From the NCBI GenBank assembly GCA_008933995.1, contig WARS01000029.1:13587107-13651106 (forward strand): 64,000 nucleotides of DNA, read 5' to 3'. The position numbers were made by a program, and so were the translations under genes. A model generated the notes under the pieces. The model was given only the letters and a program-made list of their open reading frames with translations. It ran no database searches and was not told the DNA's origin. Shown piece by piece: positions 1-12,200 of the stretch; positions within the stretch are counted from its first letter, which is position 1, and the number at the start of each line of letters is the position of its first letter. This DNA comes from Datnioides undecimradiatus (Eukaryota; Chordata; Actinopteri; Lobotiformes; Datnioididae).

Positions 1-210
1 CACCATCCGTGTGCTAGAGAGTGTCCAGAAGAAGCTCTCCCGGCTCTCTCCTGAGGACCAGGACCGATTCAGATTAGACGACTGCCTGGGCGGCACCTCT
101 GAGGTCATCCAGCGCCGTGCTGTGTATCGTATCTATGGTGACAAAGCCCCTGAGATCATTGAGGGACTAAAGAGGAGTCCTGCTACCGCTGTGCCTGTGG
201 TGCTGAAGAG
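1..210 (+). CDS. sin3b: sin3b exon, HDAC-interaction domain, first part (5' end cut by window)
   Basis: The frame is open from the first base and reads [20 protein letters not shown], then [10 protein letters not shown] and [13 protein letters not shown]. It ends LK plus two bases of an Arg codon at a GTCAGG donor. This is the start of the Sin3 HDAC-interaction domain. The exon may extend upstream of the window. Confidence 0.93.
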
Positions 211-3200
211 GTCAGGACTGTCTTTTATCTCAAATTTCATCAGTGGTAAAACATTTAATGGATATATTCTGGATGAATTCTTGTTTGAATCATAATAATC
301 AATTAAATATACTAACAGAATGCCCTAATTTGATTAGCATTGTCGTTATGGAAAGAGGTTTGTTGCTTGCAGTTTGACGGCTCTTTTAATTTGTACTACC
401 AGCAGACAGATTTAACTCATTGACAGTGTTATTAACCAGACCCCAGGGCTAAATTATTAAAGACTGTACCACTGGTAAGCTCTAACTTCACAGCGTCTTT
501 TATCGGTACTTTTCAACATTTTGGTGTAGCTTATTATCCGGCTGAAGTGTTTCTTCTGCAGCTCTCTGTGTCGAGGCTGAGCTCCTCCAACTAGACTTGT
601 TACTGTGAGAGCAATAAAATTCTTGTGAGCCAATACTTAATCAATACATCTGTTCAACAAAGCATAAACATGTAGAAAAGTGGTATTTCAGTCTACAGTG
701 TCTTTCATCCAATCCGGTGGTGCATCACACAAGCACAGTGCACTTGTTGGGCTCATGCTAAATTAATACTCACAAGGTAAAATAAAAGCTGCCTGTATAT
801 AGACAGTCTGTTGAACTTTGTTTATCGTGTATATTATGTGTCAAATTCCTGTAAACTGAGCAAAGCAGCTCCTTCCATCTCTACCTGCTATACCTGCAGG
901 CAGTGAATCACATCAGCAGAGGGAGGAAGAAAGACAGGAGGAGCGACTGATGTCTGTCATATTCATTCTTCATAAACTATTGTGATGTCAGAAATACTAT
1001 TTATTTGACTGACTTGTGTTATACAGTAACTCTACTGTAATAAACATTACTGTTGCTGATTTAGCTATATTTAAAATATAAATGCAAAACCTGCTCTTAA
1101 ATAATGTGTTTCATCAATCGAAAAGAATTGATAAAAGTATTGATTAGTAGTATCAATGAAATCCTAGTTGTATCCAGCCATAATAGAAGTGTTGATTTGC
1201 TGACAGAATGAGTAAGATCTTTGTATCAGCAGGCAGTGATCTTTGTTGTTGCAACAAAGGTGAACCATACCAGCAACAAGTTCCAAAAAATGTCTGTGTA
1301 GATAATGTGCCGTACACTGATACTTGGAAATATGAGTTACTTGTGGCAGGCTTCCAAATAAAGACTGAGATCTGAAAAACAGACATAATCCCATCCCCAG
1401 AAACTGCCAACCTCGCTGACAGACATGTTCACATAACCAACTTATATAGGTGGTTTGTTTTGTGAGGTGTCTACATTTAAGGTGTGTTGTCCTATGTACA
1501 GGTTGAAAGCCAAGGAGGAGGAGTGGAGAGAGGCCCAGCAGGGTTTCAATAAGATATGGAGGGAGCAGTACGAGAAGGCTTACCTGAAGTCCCTTGACCA
1601 CCAAGGAGTCAACTTCAAACAGAATGACATGAAGGCCCTGAGGTCAAAGAGTCTTCTCAATGAGATTGAGAGTGTCTACGATGAGGTAGAAACTTTCTTC
1701 CTGTCTGCCACTCTAGCACCAGGGCTTTCATAATATAAAAAGATGATAAATCGTGGAGTGTCGAATTACATTGCTGTAGAATTGTTGGGCAGGCTTCTGG
1801 GGCTCGGGTACAATGAAAGGCAGGAAAATAGTTCATATTTTATTATGTTTAGAGGGGAACAAACAAAGTGAAACAGGAATGTTTCAAAGAAAGTATTTTA
1901 GTTGAATTGACAGTTCATTCTTGAGACTGATGAAACAGTCTCACCTCCAAGGCTCCTATCACACTGCAGGTTGAGTTGGCTCATTTACCATGAAATTATA
2001 AGTCTCAGAATCTACAGGGATTCTCAGGCATGCTGGCTTCACTGTTGGGCGTGGCAGTTATTTCTTTCTTGAAAACTTGGACACAAGCTGTCTTAACAAT
2101 CTCAGCTCAAAACCAACCACAAGAATCATATAAAGGTTGAATGCAGTTCATAGTTAAGCTCAATCTGCTGATGAGAACAAGAAAATCAGTAATTGGCTTG
2201 GATGAATTGGATTGTTTTTCTTTTCTTTGTTTGTGCCATGTTGCTTTTAGAGGAAAACTTTTTAGCTGCAACAAACAGAGTTCATCCTTTTTTCCCCTCT
2301 TAGAGTTTAAATGGGAAGATTCATGGGTGTTAATGGGTTTTATTCATCTCAGTTTGTCTTCCTGTTGCCTACATTAATCTGTGTTTGTCGGTGCATTTCA
2401 GCGTCAGGAGCAGAGCACAGAAGAGGGTGGAGTTGGCCAGCAGAGCCGTAATGGCTCTGGTTCAACCAGTGAGCCTCACATGGTGTTTACGTATGAGGAC
2501 AAACAGATCCTGGAGGATGCTGCTTCGCTCATTATCTACCATGTCAAACGTCAGCCCACCATTCACAAAGACGACAAGGACCACATCAAACGCATCATCC
2601 AGCACTTTGTCCCTGACCTGTTCTTCTCTCGTCGTGGTGAGCTCAGTGATACTGAAGAATGGACAGATGAGGAGGCTGAGCCTGAGGAGGGTGGAGAGAG
2701 AGGAGGAGGGGCAGCAGCGGTAGCAGCAGCAGCAGCAGGAACAGGAGGAGGAGGAAATGGCAATTCTAATAATGCCTCAGGAGCAGCAGCAGCTACAGGT
2801 AGTCAGTCTCAACCCCAACCTGCCCAGTCACAGTCCCAGGCCCAGTCCCAACCCCAGCAGCAGCTCAACGGGGAGTCCAGGCGGAGGCGCTGCAGCCCTT
2901 CTCAACCTGTAGACACTGAGGCCTCCACCACCTCAAGTAGCACGAGCCAACCTGCAGGGACTGCATCGTCCACCCCTGGATCCACACCTATGGAGACAAG
3001 TTCCGGTGCAGCTGGAGAGAAGGTGGACCTGCGTGACCCTGAAGCAGAGCACCAGAAGGACCTGGACGGTGTCTACAACCTTTTCTTTGTCAACAACAAC
3101 TGGTATTTCTTTCTGCGGCTGCACCAGACTCTGTGTTCGCGACTGCTGCGGGTTTATCGACAGGCAGAACGTCAGCTTCTAGAGCACCGAGCTGAGCAGA

Positions 3201-6200
3201 GCAGGGAGAGGCTGCTGATGGCTGAGGGAAGAAGAGAAAAGGCGTGTGACCTTGCCATGGAGCTCCGCCTCAAACAGCCCAGTAAGTTCAGCTAATTGTT
3301 GGTTCCAGATATTGTCAGATTAGTTTAATTTGTTTTTCATTTGTGTTGACTCAACCAGCTGTCATATCTGACTCAGCATGAACAAATAATCTCAGTGTAG
3401 GAGTTTGTGTTTTGTTTGTTTATCCTTGAACTGTGATCAAGAGCTGTAATATTTGTATGATCTCATCAAAGAGATGAGCTAATTAGCTTTGATTAATGAG
3501 CACTGAATCAGAAAGTTCATGTAAGTCAAACTGCTTCTGATGTCAGTTAAATTACACAGTGGTCAGTCGGTCACACTACAGATTAATTGAAAAATACTCC
3601 AGATGTGTTGAAAGTACGACTGTCAAAAGTATTGTTGCTTTGATTTTTGTTACCAGGTATTTTAAATTACACATTATACAGATTGTATTAAAGTATCATA
3701 AGTACTCAAGCTACAGATAAAGAATTACATTTTCAATCCATCAAGAAATGCAGTAAAACAAGTTAATCTGCTACATGAACCTTTATTGCTGTAATATTTG
3801 AAAGTGACTTCTGCACCAGGAGCAACTGCAGAAACACAACAGTAGACCAGAGAAATGAGGAGGAAGAAGGAAGTCCACATTTTCAAAATAAGTTTTCATT
3901 TCACAATAAGGGTCTGGAAATTTCTAAACTATAAACATTATTACAAGTTGTGTTCAGTTGTTTAATGTACCAGTGCTGCCCACAGGCTTTTGAAGAGAAA
4001 AGAAGAAAAATATCTTTTTTTTGTTTAGCTGTATTGTTCAGAAGATGAAACTCTGATGTAAGTCTGATGCTACTCTTTCATACTTTGAGCATTGTGTGAA
4101 ACAATGTGGAACTAAATAACCTGTTCAGGGTTTTGTTTTGGTTTTTTTGACTCACTCTTGTTATATTCTATGATTTTGTCTCTTAGTTAAGGTGGAGTTT
4201 TACGAGATTAAGCACACCATCTGTTTTTCGAGTCCTCAGGCGATTTTGGAAGATTAGTATCAAGGCCATTCAAAGCATTTTTGAAAATGGATTTGTGCTG
4301 TAAAAGGCACAATCATTTCTCTATTGTAAGTCAATGATGGTTAGGTAAAGCAGCTAACTATTACATGTTTTGTATTTTTGCTTGAAAAAGGGACTCAAAT
4401 GATAAATAAAACCATGAAAAAGATGCAAGTTGACCAATCATACCTCAGGGAAGCACAAATTAACACCAGGCATCCATTGGAATTGAGGTAGCCACACTAA
4501 TGACCCTTTTTGAAAGTGCTACCGCAAACCACATTTGAAACTTAGTATTGTATCCATGCAAGGGGTGAGGACATGTTGTCCAAAACCTCCTCAATCCTTT
4601 CCTTCACAACAGACCAACACTGACAATATCATTGATCTGATCTCTGTGGACTAATGGCACTTCTTTGCTTCCACAGGTGAGGTGGAGTTGGAGGAGTACT
4701 ATCCAGCCTTTCTGGATATGGTGCGTAGTCTGCTGGATGGCAACCTGGATTCCACACAGTATGAAGACACGCTGCGGGAGATGTTTACCATCCACGCCTA
4801 CATTGGCTTCACTATTGACAAGGTCATCCACAACATCATCCGGCAGGTAAGGGATGTTTCCAATCACACTAAGGCATCAAATGTGCAACACCGTCATGTT
4901 CTGATCCACTCTTTCTCGGCTTTAGCTGCAGCACCTTGTGAGCGACGAGGTGTGTCTGCAGGTCGTTGATCTGTACTTAGCCGAGAGAAAGCGCGGGGCA
5001 GCTGGGGGAAACCTGTCTTCGCAGTGTGTCAGAGCAGCCTGGGAGACCAGCTACCAGTGGAAAGCTGAGAGAGTCATGGCTGAGGAGAACTGCTTCAAGG
5101 TGAGGACAGCTGGACAACACATTTTTCAAACTATTTTCATTGATCAACCTCTAGTATGCAGCTTATTTAGTCATTTTAAAGGATATTAAACATTTCTCTC
5201 GACACTAAACAAACCCAAAAAAGCAAAGCACATCACCGAAAGTTATTTGTACTGAAGAGTTTGAGATAATCATCAGAGAGCTGCTTCCTGCATTACTAAA
5301 AGTTAATCATTTTCTTTCAGATCAAATTTCAATTTATCTGAGGATGTTCAAACACCGGATGTAGCTGGTTACAGTTTGACCTTCCATATAATGACTAGGG
5401 CTTAATTTGGACACAGACAAGTGACTCTGCTTGTACTACAGCACGATGAACATGGCCTCTTTTAAATCACTTGCACGTAATTGGATCAGCTGCCATCCCT
5501 GTCAGAGCGTTTCTGTTGCAGCAGAGCTGTGTCCACTGAAGAGATTCAAACAACTTGTATGAAATATGAACCTGGTTTTAATCAGCTGTTGCTGAGTTGG
5601 TTTGCTCACCATTTTTGTCATTTTCTGTCACCAGGTGATGTTTATCCAAAACAAGGGTCATGTGACAATGACCATCGAGCTGCTGGACACTGAGGAGGCC
5701 CAGGCTGATGACCCATTAGATGTACAGGTAAACACCAGTTTACAAACAGTCTACGTGTTTGTTTTTCACTCAGACTGATTAAGATACACATTCTGAAATA
5801 AATGATGACACAGTCAAAGATTTATTAATTGTAATTGATTATGATTAATGGATAAGTTATCAACATCTTTGTTTTTTTCTAAGTGCCTGTCGAGCTACAT
5901 GGAGCAGTTTGTGGGAACAGAGTCCAGTCTGTGTTCTCAAGCAGAGGGCTACTTCTTTAAACCTGTATTTCTGCCCAGGTATGAAAATGTAACGTTGTTA
6001 TTATTATTATTTATAGACGTGTATTTTTTTTTTTATTAGAGGTTTACACTTGCTGTTCTGTATAATCAAATATCTCAATCAGAAAAATTGGCTTGTGATC
6101 ATTATTTCTGTTTATTACAGAGCACCCAATACATCAATACCAAAACAAACTTTGAATGTCACTAAACTGAAAAAACAGAGTTTGTTGAAAATGTGACGTC

Positions 6201-7344
6201 TCATGTTGCATTTTCAGGGGACTTGCCAAAATTGTGCAGAAATTCATAGTTTAATTTTGGTCCAGGTCTGCACAAAATACTTCTTACAATTGGAGTCAAA
6301 TTCAGTTGAATTAACATATTTCTAACACAGTCTCAACAAAAACTTCACAGGATAACTTTCAGGGCAAAGTGTTGATGTTTGTGTGATTTATTTTATGCTA
6401 AAATACTGAAAAGAAGAAATAAAACCTGCTTTAAATTTGATTTGTGAAGTTGTCTGTGAAAAAGCACTTTTGGATTATACACCTGGGCCCCTTTTTACTA
6501 TATAATTACAAAAACAAATATTCCAAATTAACTTTGGAACCCCATATGTAGATCTGTTTTCTTGGTTTTAAAGTGTTGATGATTTTTTTTGTCAACTTTG
6601 TGCTGTTTTGAGAAGAAAAATCCCATTAAAATTTGAATGTAAGAGCCTAAAAAAATCTTTTCAAATGATTCATTCAGCTGTCTCCAAAATATGTCAGACA
6701 AATATTGCAATCCAATCAGTACATTAAGGTCTAAGTGTTTAAATGTGTCTCTCCTTGTAGGAACCTTCGCCGTTTCCGTCGCTGGCAGGTGCGGCAGGTG
6801 GAGGCCATGCGCTGCAGGAGAGAGTGGCACCGCCAGCTGGGTGTGGAGAATGCTGGGAGTCTTGACTGTCGATTTAAACTCAACACTCACAAGATGGTGT
6901 TTGTCATGAACTCTGAGGATTACATGTACCGCAGAGGAGCGCTGGTCAAGGCCAGGAAGGTAGGTCATTAGTTTCCTGTCATGGTATGTCAGAGGACTCC
7001 AAGAAGTGATGTGGAGAATCTAGGTGACGACGTGTGTCGGGATGATCAAGCCATGCTTTTTCTGCTTGTTAAATCCACTCATAACAGTTTTTCCCCTCCC
7101 TCCACAGTCGCAGCACAGAGTGGCAGCAAGCCAGCATGAACGCTTTGACAAGTGGCACCAGGGCTGGCTGGCCAATCACGTCACAGCTTCAGCTGAGCGC
7201 TCGGTGCAGAATTGGCTAATGGGCGAGGACGAAGAGGACATGATCCCCTGCAAGACAACCTGCCTGTCTACTGAGGTGAAAGGGCAAACAGTGAACAGAT
7301 ACCAGGTTCATTACAGCGGTAGCAAAGCCCCAGCCTCACCATAG
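1..7344 (+). CDS. sin3b: sin3b, Sin3 co-repressor scaffold (3' part, nine exons)
   Basis: SIN3B is a nuclear scaffold without DNA-binding activity that bridges sequence-specific repressors to HDAC1/2. The coding join seen is 1-210, 1502-1685, 2402-3281, 4677-4846, 4926-5099, 5635-5727, 5884-5978, 6761-6959 and 7108-7344. All introns are GT-AG and the phases fit throughout. In order it encodes the HDAC-interaction domain ([20 protein letters not shown] onward), a low-complexity linker, the [15 protein letters not shown] segment corresponding to PAH4, and the conserved Sin3 C-terminal domain ending in KAPASP. SIN3B is preferred to SIN3A because of the diagnostic stretches [21 protein letters not shown] and [16 protein letters not shown] and the ASP terminus, as recalled from mammalian SIN3B. 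PAH1-3 and the N-terminus lie before the window. The reading frame is intact, and the linker is much longer than in mammals. Confidence 0.95.
211..1501 (+). other. sin3b: sin3b intron
   Basis: The donor is GTCAGG and the acceptor TACAG. The intron is AT-rich single-copy-looking sequence. Minus-strand open frames inside it show no recognisable protein. I see no repeat element. Confidence 0.85.
1502..1685 (+). CDS. sin3b: sin3b exon, HDAC-interaction domain, second part
   Basis: The exon completes the split Arg codon, then reads [30 protein letters not shown] and [18 protein letters not shown]. This is the most conserved block of the Sin3 family. It ends in phase 0 at a GTAGAA donor. Confidence 0.95.
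1686..2401 (+). other. sin3b: sin3b intron
   Basis: The intron runs from a GTAGAA donor to a GCATTTCAG acceptor. It is ordinary AT-rich intron sequence with no recognisable element. A 78-residue open frame at 2141-2377 has no family features. Confidence 0.85.
2402..3281 (+). CDS. sin3b: sin3b large exon: post-HID region, low-complexity linker and PAH4-like segment
   Basis: This 880-nt exon begins [10 protein letters not shown]. It continues through [20 protein letters not shown] and [21 protein letters not shown] low-complexity linker of about 140 residues follows: an acidic part, then Gly/Ala, then Gln/Ser/Pro, then Ser/Thr. The conserved [20 protein letters not shown] and [12 protein letters not shown] segments resume after it. 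The exon ends with one base of a Ser codon at a GTAAGT donor. The linker bases are largely GCA/CAG-type repeats, unlike the flanking codons. Confidence 0.95.
3282..4676 (+). other. sin3b: sin3b intron
   Basis: The intron runs from GTAAGT to TTCCACAG. It is AT-rich with several T-runs, for example around 4014-4022 and 4142-4150. I see no coding sequence or recognisable transposon. Confidence 0.85.
4677..4846 (+). CDS. sin3b: sin3b exon, Sin3 C-terminal domain
   Basis: The exon reads [20 protein letters not shown] and then [19 protein letters not shown], a hallmark of the Sin3 C-terminal domain. It begins by completing a Ser codon and ends in phase 0 at GTAAGG. Confidence 0.95.
4926..5099 (+). 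CDS. sin3b: sin3b exon, Sin3 C-terminal domain
   Basis: The exon encodes [36 protein letters not shown] and [19 protein letters not shown]. The GAAGGNLSS and SYQWKAER stretches favour SIN3B over SIN3A. It is in phase 0 at both ends, and the preceding intron is only 79 bp. Confidence 0.95.
5100..5634 (+). other. sin3b: sin3b intron
   Basis: The intron runs from GTGAGG to TCACCAG. It is AT-rich with nothing recognisable in it. Confidence 0.85.
5635..5727 (+). CDS. sin3b: sin3b exon, Sin3 C-terminal domain
   Basis: This 31-codon exon reads [20 protein letters not shown] and then [11 protein letters not shown]. It is in phase 0 at both ends, so skipping it would keep the frame. Confidence 0.94.
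5884..5978 (+). CDS. sin3b: sin3b exon, Sin3 C-terminal domain
   Basis: The exon reads [20 protein letters not shown] and then [11 protein letters not shown]. It ends with two bases of an Arg codon at GTATGA. The acceptor is a T-rich tract followed by CTAAG. Confidence 0.94.
5979..6760 (+). other. sin3b: sin3b intron
   Basis: The intron runs from GTATGA to CCTTGTAG. A TTA/TTAT-rich stretch lies at about 5995-6015 and a T9 run at about 6026. No gene or element was recognised. Confidence 0.85.
6761..6959 (+). CDS. sin3b: sin3b exon, Sin3 C-terminal domain
   Basis: The exon encodes [38 protein letters not shown] and [21 protein letters not shown]....SEDYMYRR is conserved in all Sin3 proteins. 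It ends in phase 0 at GTAGGT. Confidence 0.95.
7108..7344 (+). CDS. sin3b: sin3b terminal coding exon
   Basis: The exon encodes [38 protein letters not shown] and a C-terminus of [16 protein letters not shown] followed by TAG at 7342-7344. The terminus matches the SIN3B-type ending. Confidence 0.95.
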   Translation, partial: SQHRVAASQHERFDKWHQGWLANHVTASAERSVQNWLMGEDEEDMIPCKTTCLSTEVKGQTVNRYQVHYSGSKAPASP

Positions 7345-8420
7345 AGGTCTGCATAGAGATGGACATACAGCACACACGCACATAAACACAGGTAAATGCA
7401 TGGACTTACAGGACATTCATACACTAAACACAGACATAAACAGCTGCAGTCCAACTTCTCCACTTTCCTCCACGACATGTTCACTCATTCACGTCCACTC
7501 ATGGATGAAGAAACTGGCAGAAACACAGTGCAGACTGTTTATAAAAGTAAACAGTAAGTCAGTGAATGAGTGCGCAGCAAGTGATGATGTGGAGAAAAAG
7601 ACCAACACAGAGAGTGAAGTAATCGGTGGGTGTGAACTCGGACCCCTGAGTTGGACACAAAGGCACAAATGGAGCATCACCATCCTCAGCAGCATCATTC
7701 TAGCTTCTCTGGTGGCACTAAAAGTTGATGTGAGCGATGGACACAGACGGTTGATCAGGTGAGAAGTAATGAGATCATGAAATTTGTTTCAGAAATGTGA
7801 ATGTCTGTTTCCTTTTTCTTTTTTTAAGTCGAGTGTAGTTTTTAGCTTCTAAAGCCAGAGAGCCTTCTGTTTGTTGATTGGTTGGTTGGTTGGTTTATGC
7901 GTGTTTATATGGAGAGATAATGGTAAAACGTGTGTATGTATGTGTATCCTGCTCTCTTCATTTTGTCTATTTGCCCAGTACAGGCTCCACAACTCTAGTA
8001 ATTGCATTATTACTGTATGTGCATATATATATATATATGACAGGGATCCTGTATTTTTATATATGCATCTACATGAGTTGATACATCTTAAGATCACGTG
8101 GTTCTTTACAGTGTTTGCTGTCAGCCAACTCTTGATGTTTGCATTTTGTTTTTTTGTTTTGTATTTTTTCCCCTTTTTGTGTTGTAGCTAAACAAGATAT
8201 CACCAGGGCAACAAAGAGTCCTTAAAAATTAATTGGTTTAATATGGATGAAGCAGTCAAATTATGTATTATATTCATGATACTAAATGTTTACTTTGTAT
8301 TGTCTTTTTTTTGCATACTGACATTGAAAATAAAAGCAAAATATCAGTGTTAAAATAGAATGTATAACATTTATCCTGTATCAGTTATCACAAAATAAAC
8401 AACCTAGTTGTGACCTTCTT
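7345..8420 (+). other. sin3b: sin3b 3' UTR (inferred)
   Basis: Non-coding sequence follows the stop codon and ends near two AATAAA signals. It contains a (TTGG)n tract at about 7878-7895 and an (AT)n tract at 8023-8038. A 120-codon open frame at 7400-7762 lies inside; see findings. Confidence 0.7.
8329..8399 (+). terminator. sin3b: Poly(A) signals of sin3b
   Basis: AATAAA occurs at 8329-8334 and again at 8394-8399, about 1 kb after the sin3b stop on the same strand. Either could direct cleavage. Use is inferred, not shown. Confidence 0.6.
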
Positions 8421-11070
8421 AGATGTTGCCTTGGCAGGTTGTTTGTTGACTTGAGTGGAGCTGAACATTTGGTAGACTCACTGATTGATATCTTCAGTGT
8501 GATGATGACAAAATTAAAACTTCTCAAATGACTCAAGAGGCCAATTAGTTTATTAGAGAAAAGGCAATCTATACATTGAATTTGCCGCTTCCTGCGTCTT
8601 AAATGTGAGGATTTGTTGGTTTTCTGTGCTTTAATTCACTGTGCAGTGAATCTTTGGATGTTGGGGAGCTGAGTGAGCAAAACAAGACAGTTAGTGGTCA
8701 CAAAGTTTTCCTGAAAACACTGAAACACTTTGACAAAATGTCTCACCACAAGGTAAGTTAGTTGAAACAAAGCTCTCAATCACATCGCATGATCTTCCTC
8801 AGCACACAGATTTGACCATTTGTCAATCAATAGAAGATTCTTAAATTTCCACTTTTGTTTTCTGAGCACTTCAAAAACATTTGTCAAATTTTAGCTCATA
8901 CGTAGATTATTTGTCTGCTGAGGGAGATCATGTGATATGATCAAAAGCTCGAGAACGGGTCAGTAACTGACCCTGTGGTGAGACAAATTTAGTGGTTGTC
9001 TCCAAGGTCAACAATGTTGTTTCAGTCTTAACTCACACTCGTTTTTCTTTTTAAAATATAAAAGAATTTTGACTTTGGATTATGAAGGTTTGTTTGATGG
9101 TTATTTGTCTCCTTTGATTTTGTTGGTGCTTTCTCTCTGCCAGAAAACAAGATTTTCAGGCTTTTCAGGATGATTCATTTGTCCTTATTGGCACACTGAG
9201 CATGATGACGTCAGCCTCAGTTTACCCAACGGGAACAAAGGGAAAAAAGCTTCAAACCCCTGATCACTGCCAGTTTTTGGATGAGTTCCTCAAGCTTTTT
9301 TTGGACAGAGTTGTCAAATGAAAGTCTTGTCAGGGCCTTTAATGCTGTTTTTCAACAGTGGGCCACAGATCCACATATAGGTAAGGTGGGTGAATGACTA
9401 ACAGCTAATCTCTGCATATATGCGTATCTATTCTGTTTCAAAGTTCACAGGTGTTCACCACAAACAGAAATAAAGCAAACATAAAAACTACAACACAGAC
9501 ATTAACTAGTTAAACACAATGCAGTCAACAACAGCAAAATATCCCAGGGCAGGGCACATGAGCTGTATGCCTCTGCCCTGATGTTTTAATACTTCACAGA
9601 TCTGCACCAAAGATACTCATTCAGCAGTCTTGTCTGCCATGACGGTCAGAGATGTCTCCAAGACCTAAAACTGAAATCTGTGACAAACTGAAAGGTCGGA
9701 GTCGGGTGGAGTAACCACAACTTCACACAGTAAAAGAAAAGAAAACAAAAAGAGTCGAGAGTCAGAGTGAGTTTTAAAAATAATCGTGGTTTATAAAACC
9801 CAGATATGACAGGATCACCAAAGTGTATACAGAAATACAAATACCATCAGGAAAACCATCATAGAACAGTGTTATACACTCGACATGTACAAACTACTCT
9901 GTAAAAGGGACTTGGGGGAGGATGGTTCAGACTGTAAGACATATTCCTTTCTGTATGTCTCTTAAAATCACATTTAGCCACAATGAATTGATCTATTGAT
10001 TTTTTTTTTGTATCTTATCAAAGAAGAACATCCATCTACCAAACTACAGGTACTATCACGTTCAGCTAGATTAGAGAGCGGGTACAAACAACATCGAGAG
10101 GAAGGGAGGGGGGGAAGGAGGAGGGATGCACACGTATCAAGCACTTTAACATCTTGGGGGTTTCAGCAAACAGTGAAAACAGAATCATCTTTGATTTTCA
10201 ACCATGAGAAAAATGAGATGTCAGGGTTCATTCCCAGCGTCATCAAACTGTACAAAATCAAACCCTGTTTTGGTTTTTGTTAGTGGGTTATACATGCCCA
10301 ACATCTGTGAACAGACACTGGTCACTAAACATTTGCTTTTCTCACAGAGAAGCATCTCAAAAATGCTTCCAGTGAGCAAATAAAAGATCGTGCATCTGTT
10401 TTTTGCGCAGATCTGGGATCAGTTTTACAGTATCTTGTTAGGATGTGTGTCCCCTCTGGACTGGGGTCTGTTCCTGTGCCCTACAGTATGTCAAAGTGCT
10501 TCTGTCAGCAGGGCGGCTTGCAACAACAGATGTAACGTCCACAACAGTTTCATGCACATTCACAAATGTACAAAATAGTTTTACAGCTTCAGGACACAGA
10601 AATCTGCCCCACATGTCTCCCCCCCGATCCCCACCTCCTCCATGAGCCCTGGACGCAAACCCCTTGGAGATGACGGAGCCTTGAAATAAGAAGGAATAAC
10701 CAACAAGATACGACCAATCACATTCTCCAGTTCTATGGATTTTTTTTCTAGTTTTATACAAACACATTGTCAACAGATTTACACATGAAAAAGAGTGCAG
10801 GATTGTAACCAATCAAAAAAAAAAAGAAAAGAAATAGCTCCTCATCACCTAAAAAATACTGCTTGTCTTGGAGCAAAAATGGCAACATATGAAATCAATC
10901 ATTGTCACAGTGGCTACAATGATTGCTAATATACACTTCATGTCAAATAAATTAAGATCTATGTACAATGTAGAACAAAAGCAGCATGCAGGCAAGACAA
11001 CAGAGCCTTTTTACAAAACTATCTGCTGTAGTGTTGTGCTCTCCAACACCAAAGAGACAGACAGAGACAG

Positions 11071-11073
<3 letters not shown>

Positions 11074-11105
<32 letters not shown>

Positions 11106-11154
11106 CAAAGTGGGCTGTGTATGTATGTGTGTATGTGTGTATGTGTGTGTGTGT
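11074..11154. repeat. Compound microsatellite (AG)n then (TATG/TG)n
   Basis: A pure AG tract at about 11074-11104 is followed, after a short gap, by a TG/TATG tract at about 11117-11154. Confidence 0.9.
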
Positions 11155-12159
11155 AATGTTTAATGCCTGTATACGTACACTTATGGCAAGGATTGGGAGC
11201 CACCCATCTTCTGCATTTCAACAGGTCGAACACTTTAGTTTTCCTCTCCAGCTTTCAAGTTCACATTAAACATTTAGCCACAACGGGAAAAACAGAAGTA
11301 GAAGAAACAGGACTTTCTGTAACGCATTTGTCTTGTAGCTCTCTGGGCTTTGTCTCATGACTGGCTGGTGGTGACGTGGTACAGCCACAGGGAGGAACAG
11401 CAGAGCACAGAGCAGAGCAGAGCAGAGTGTGGAGGGGTCACAGGAAGAGAAAGTGAGACACACACACACTGGGCATTAAAGTTAGCATCTCTCTGGCAGC
11501 CAGGGGGGCCTTTTAACAGCAGCAGCAACTATCAGCTGTTTAAAACTGCTGGTCTGAAAATACGCCAAATTGACAAGTAGTGGATTTCAGATGTACAGCA
11601 CATTTTTCCTGGTTGTTACCATTTGCCTTGTCTAGGATTAGTAGATTACATTTGATCTAACAAGTCACAAAACTTGAAAATATTTTTTAAAAAGTGCTAA
11701 AATGAACATGGAAACATTGAACATTAGAGACAAACAACGTATTTCACATGCAGGAACGCTAAATGTAGTAAAACATGATTGACTGAGGGTCCCCAATCTG
11801 AATGGGGGCAGTGATGCATGTCACAGGTTGTCGAAATTTACTTTTAAAGACCCCCTTTGTACCGTTGCCAGAGATTTGGCTCCCGAGCAGCTCAATTAGA
11901 GACTCAAACTTACACAATTGTCTTAGAAAGTGGCCCATTTTTAAATTTTGGTTTAAATTTATTTAATTAGGTGAACCCAAATCAAAAGAATCTGACTCAT
12001 TTGGTAATAGCTTATAACTTTTTGTTTGGGGACAAGGAGTAATCTATTTTAGCTCATTTTTATCTGCACAAATAAATAAAAAGTAGCTTAATGTGGCACA
12101 AAGCAAGCTAAACTGGCAACACAAAGCTCATGACCAAATGAAGTGTTTTGCAATATACC

Positions 12160-12200
12160 AAGTGGTTCTCAAACTTTTGTCATGTCCCAGTGTGAAGAGT
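12160..12200 (+). repeat. Possible hAT-type transposon end (decayed)
   Basis: AGTGGTTCTCAAACTTTTG followed by a CATGTCCC-like stretch resembles the terminal inverted repeat common to many vertebrate hAT (Charlie-like) elements. No matching opposite end or target duplication was found, so its extent is unknown. Confidence 0.4.

Noticed and set aside
1164-1604. 146-codon minus-strand open frame
   Set aside because: It lies mostly in a sin3b intron and partly antisense to the conserved exon at 1502-1685.
10438-10812. 124-codon minus-strand open frame in the convergent gap
   Set aside because: No family features. It lies where an xpr1 3' UTR is expected.
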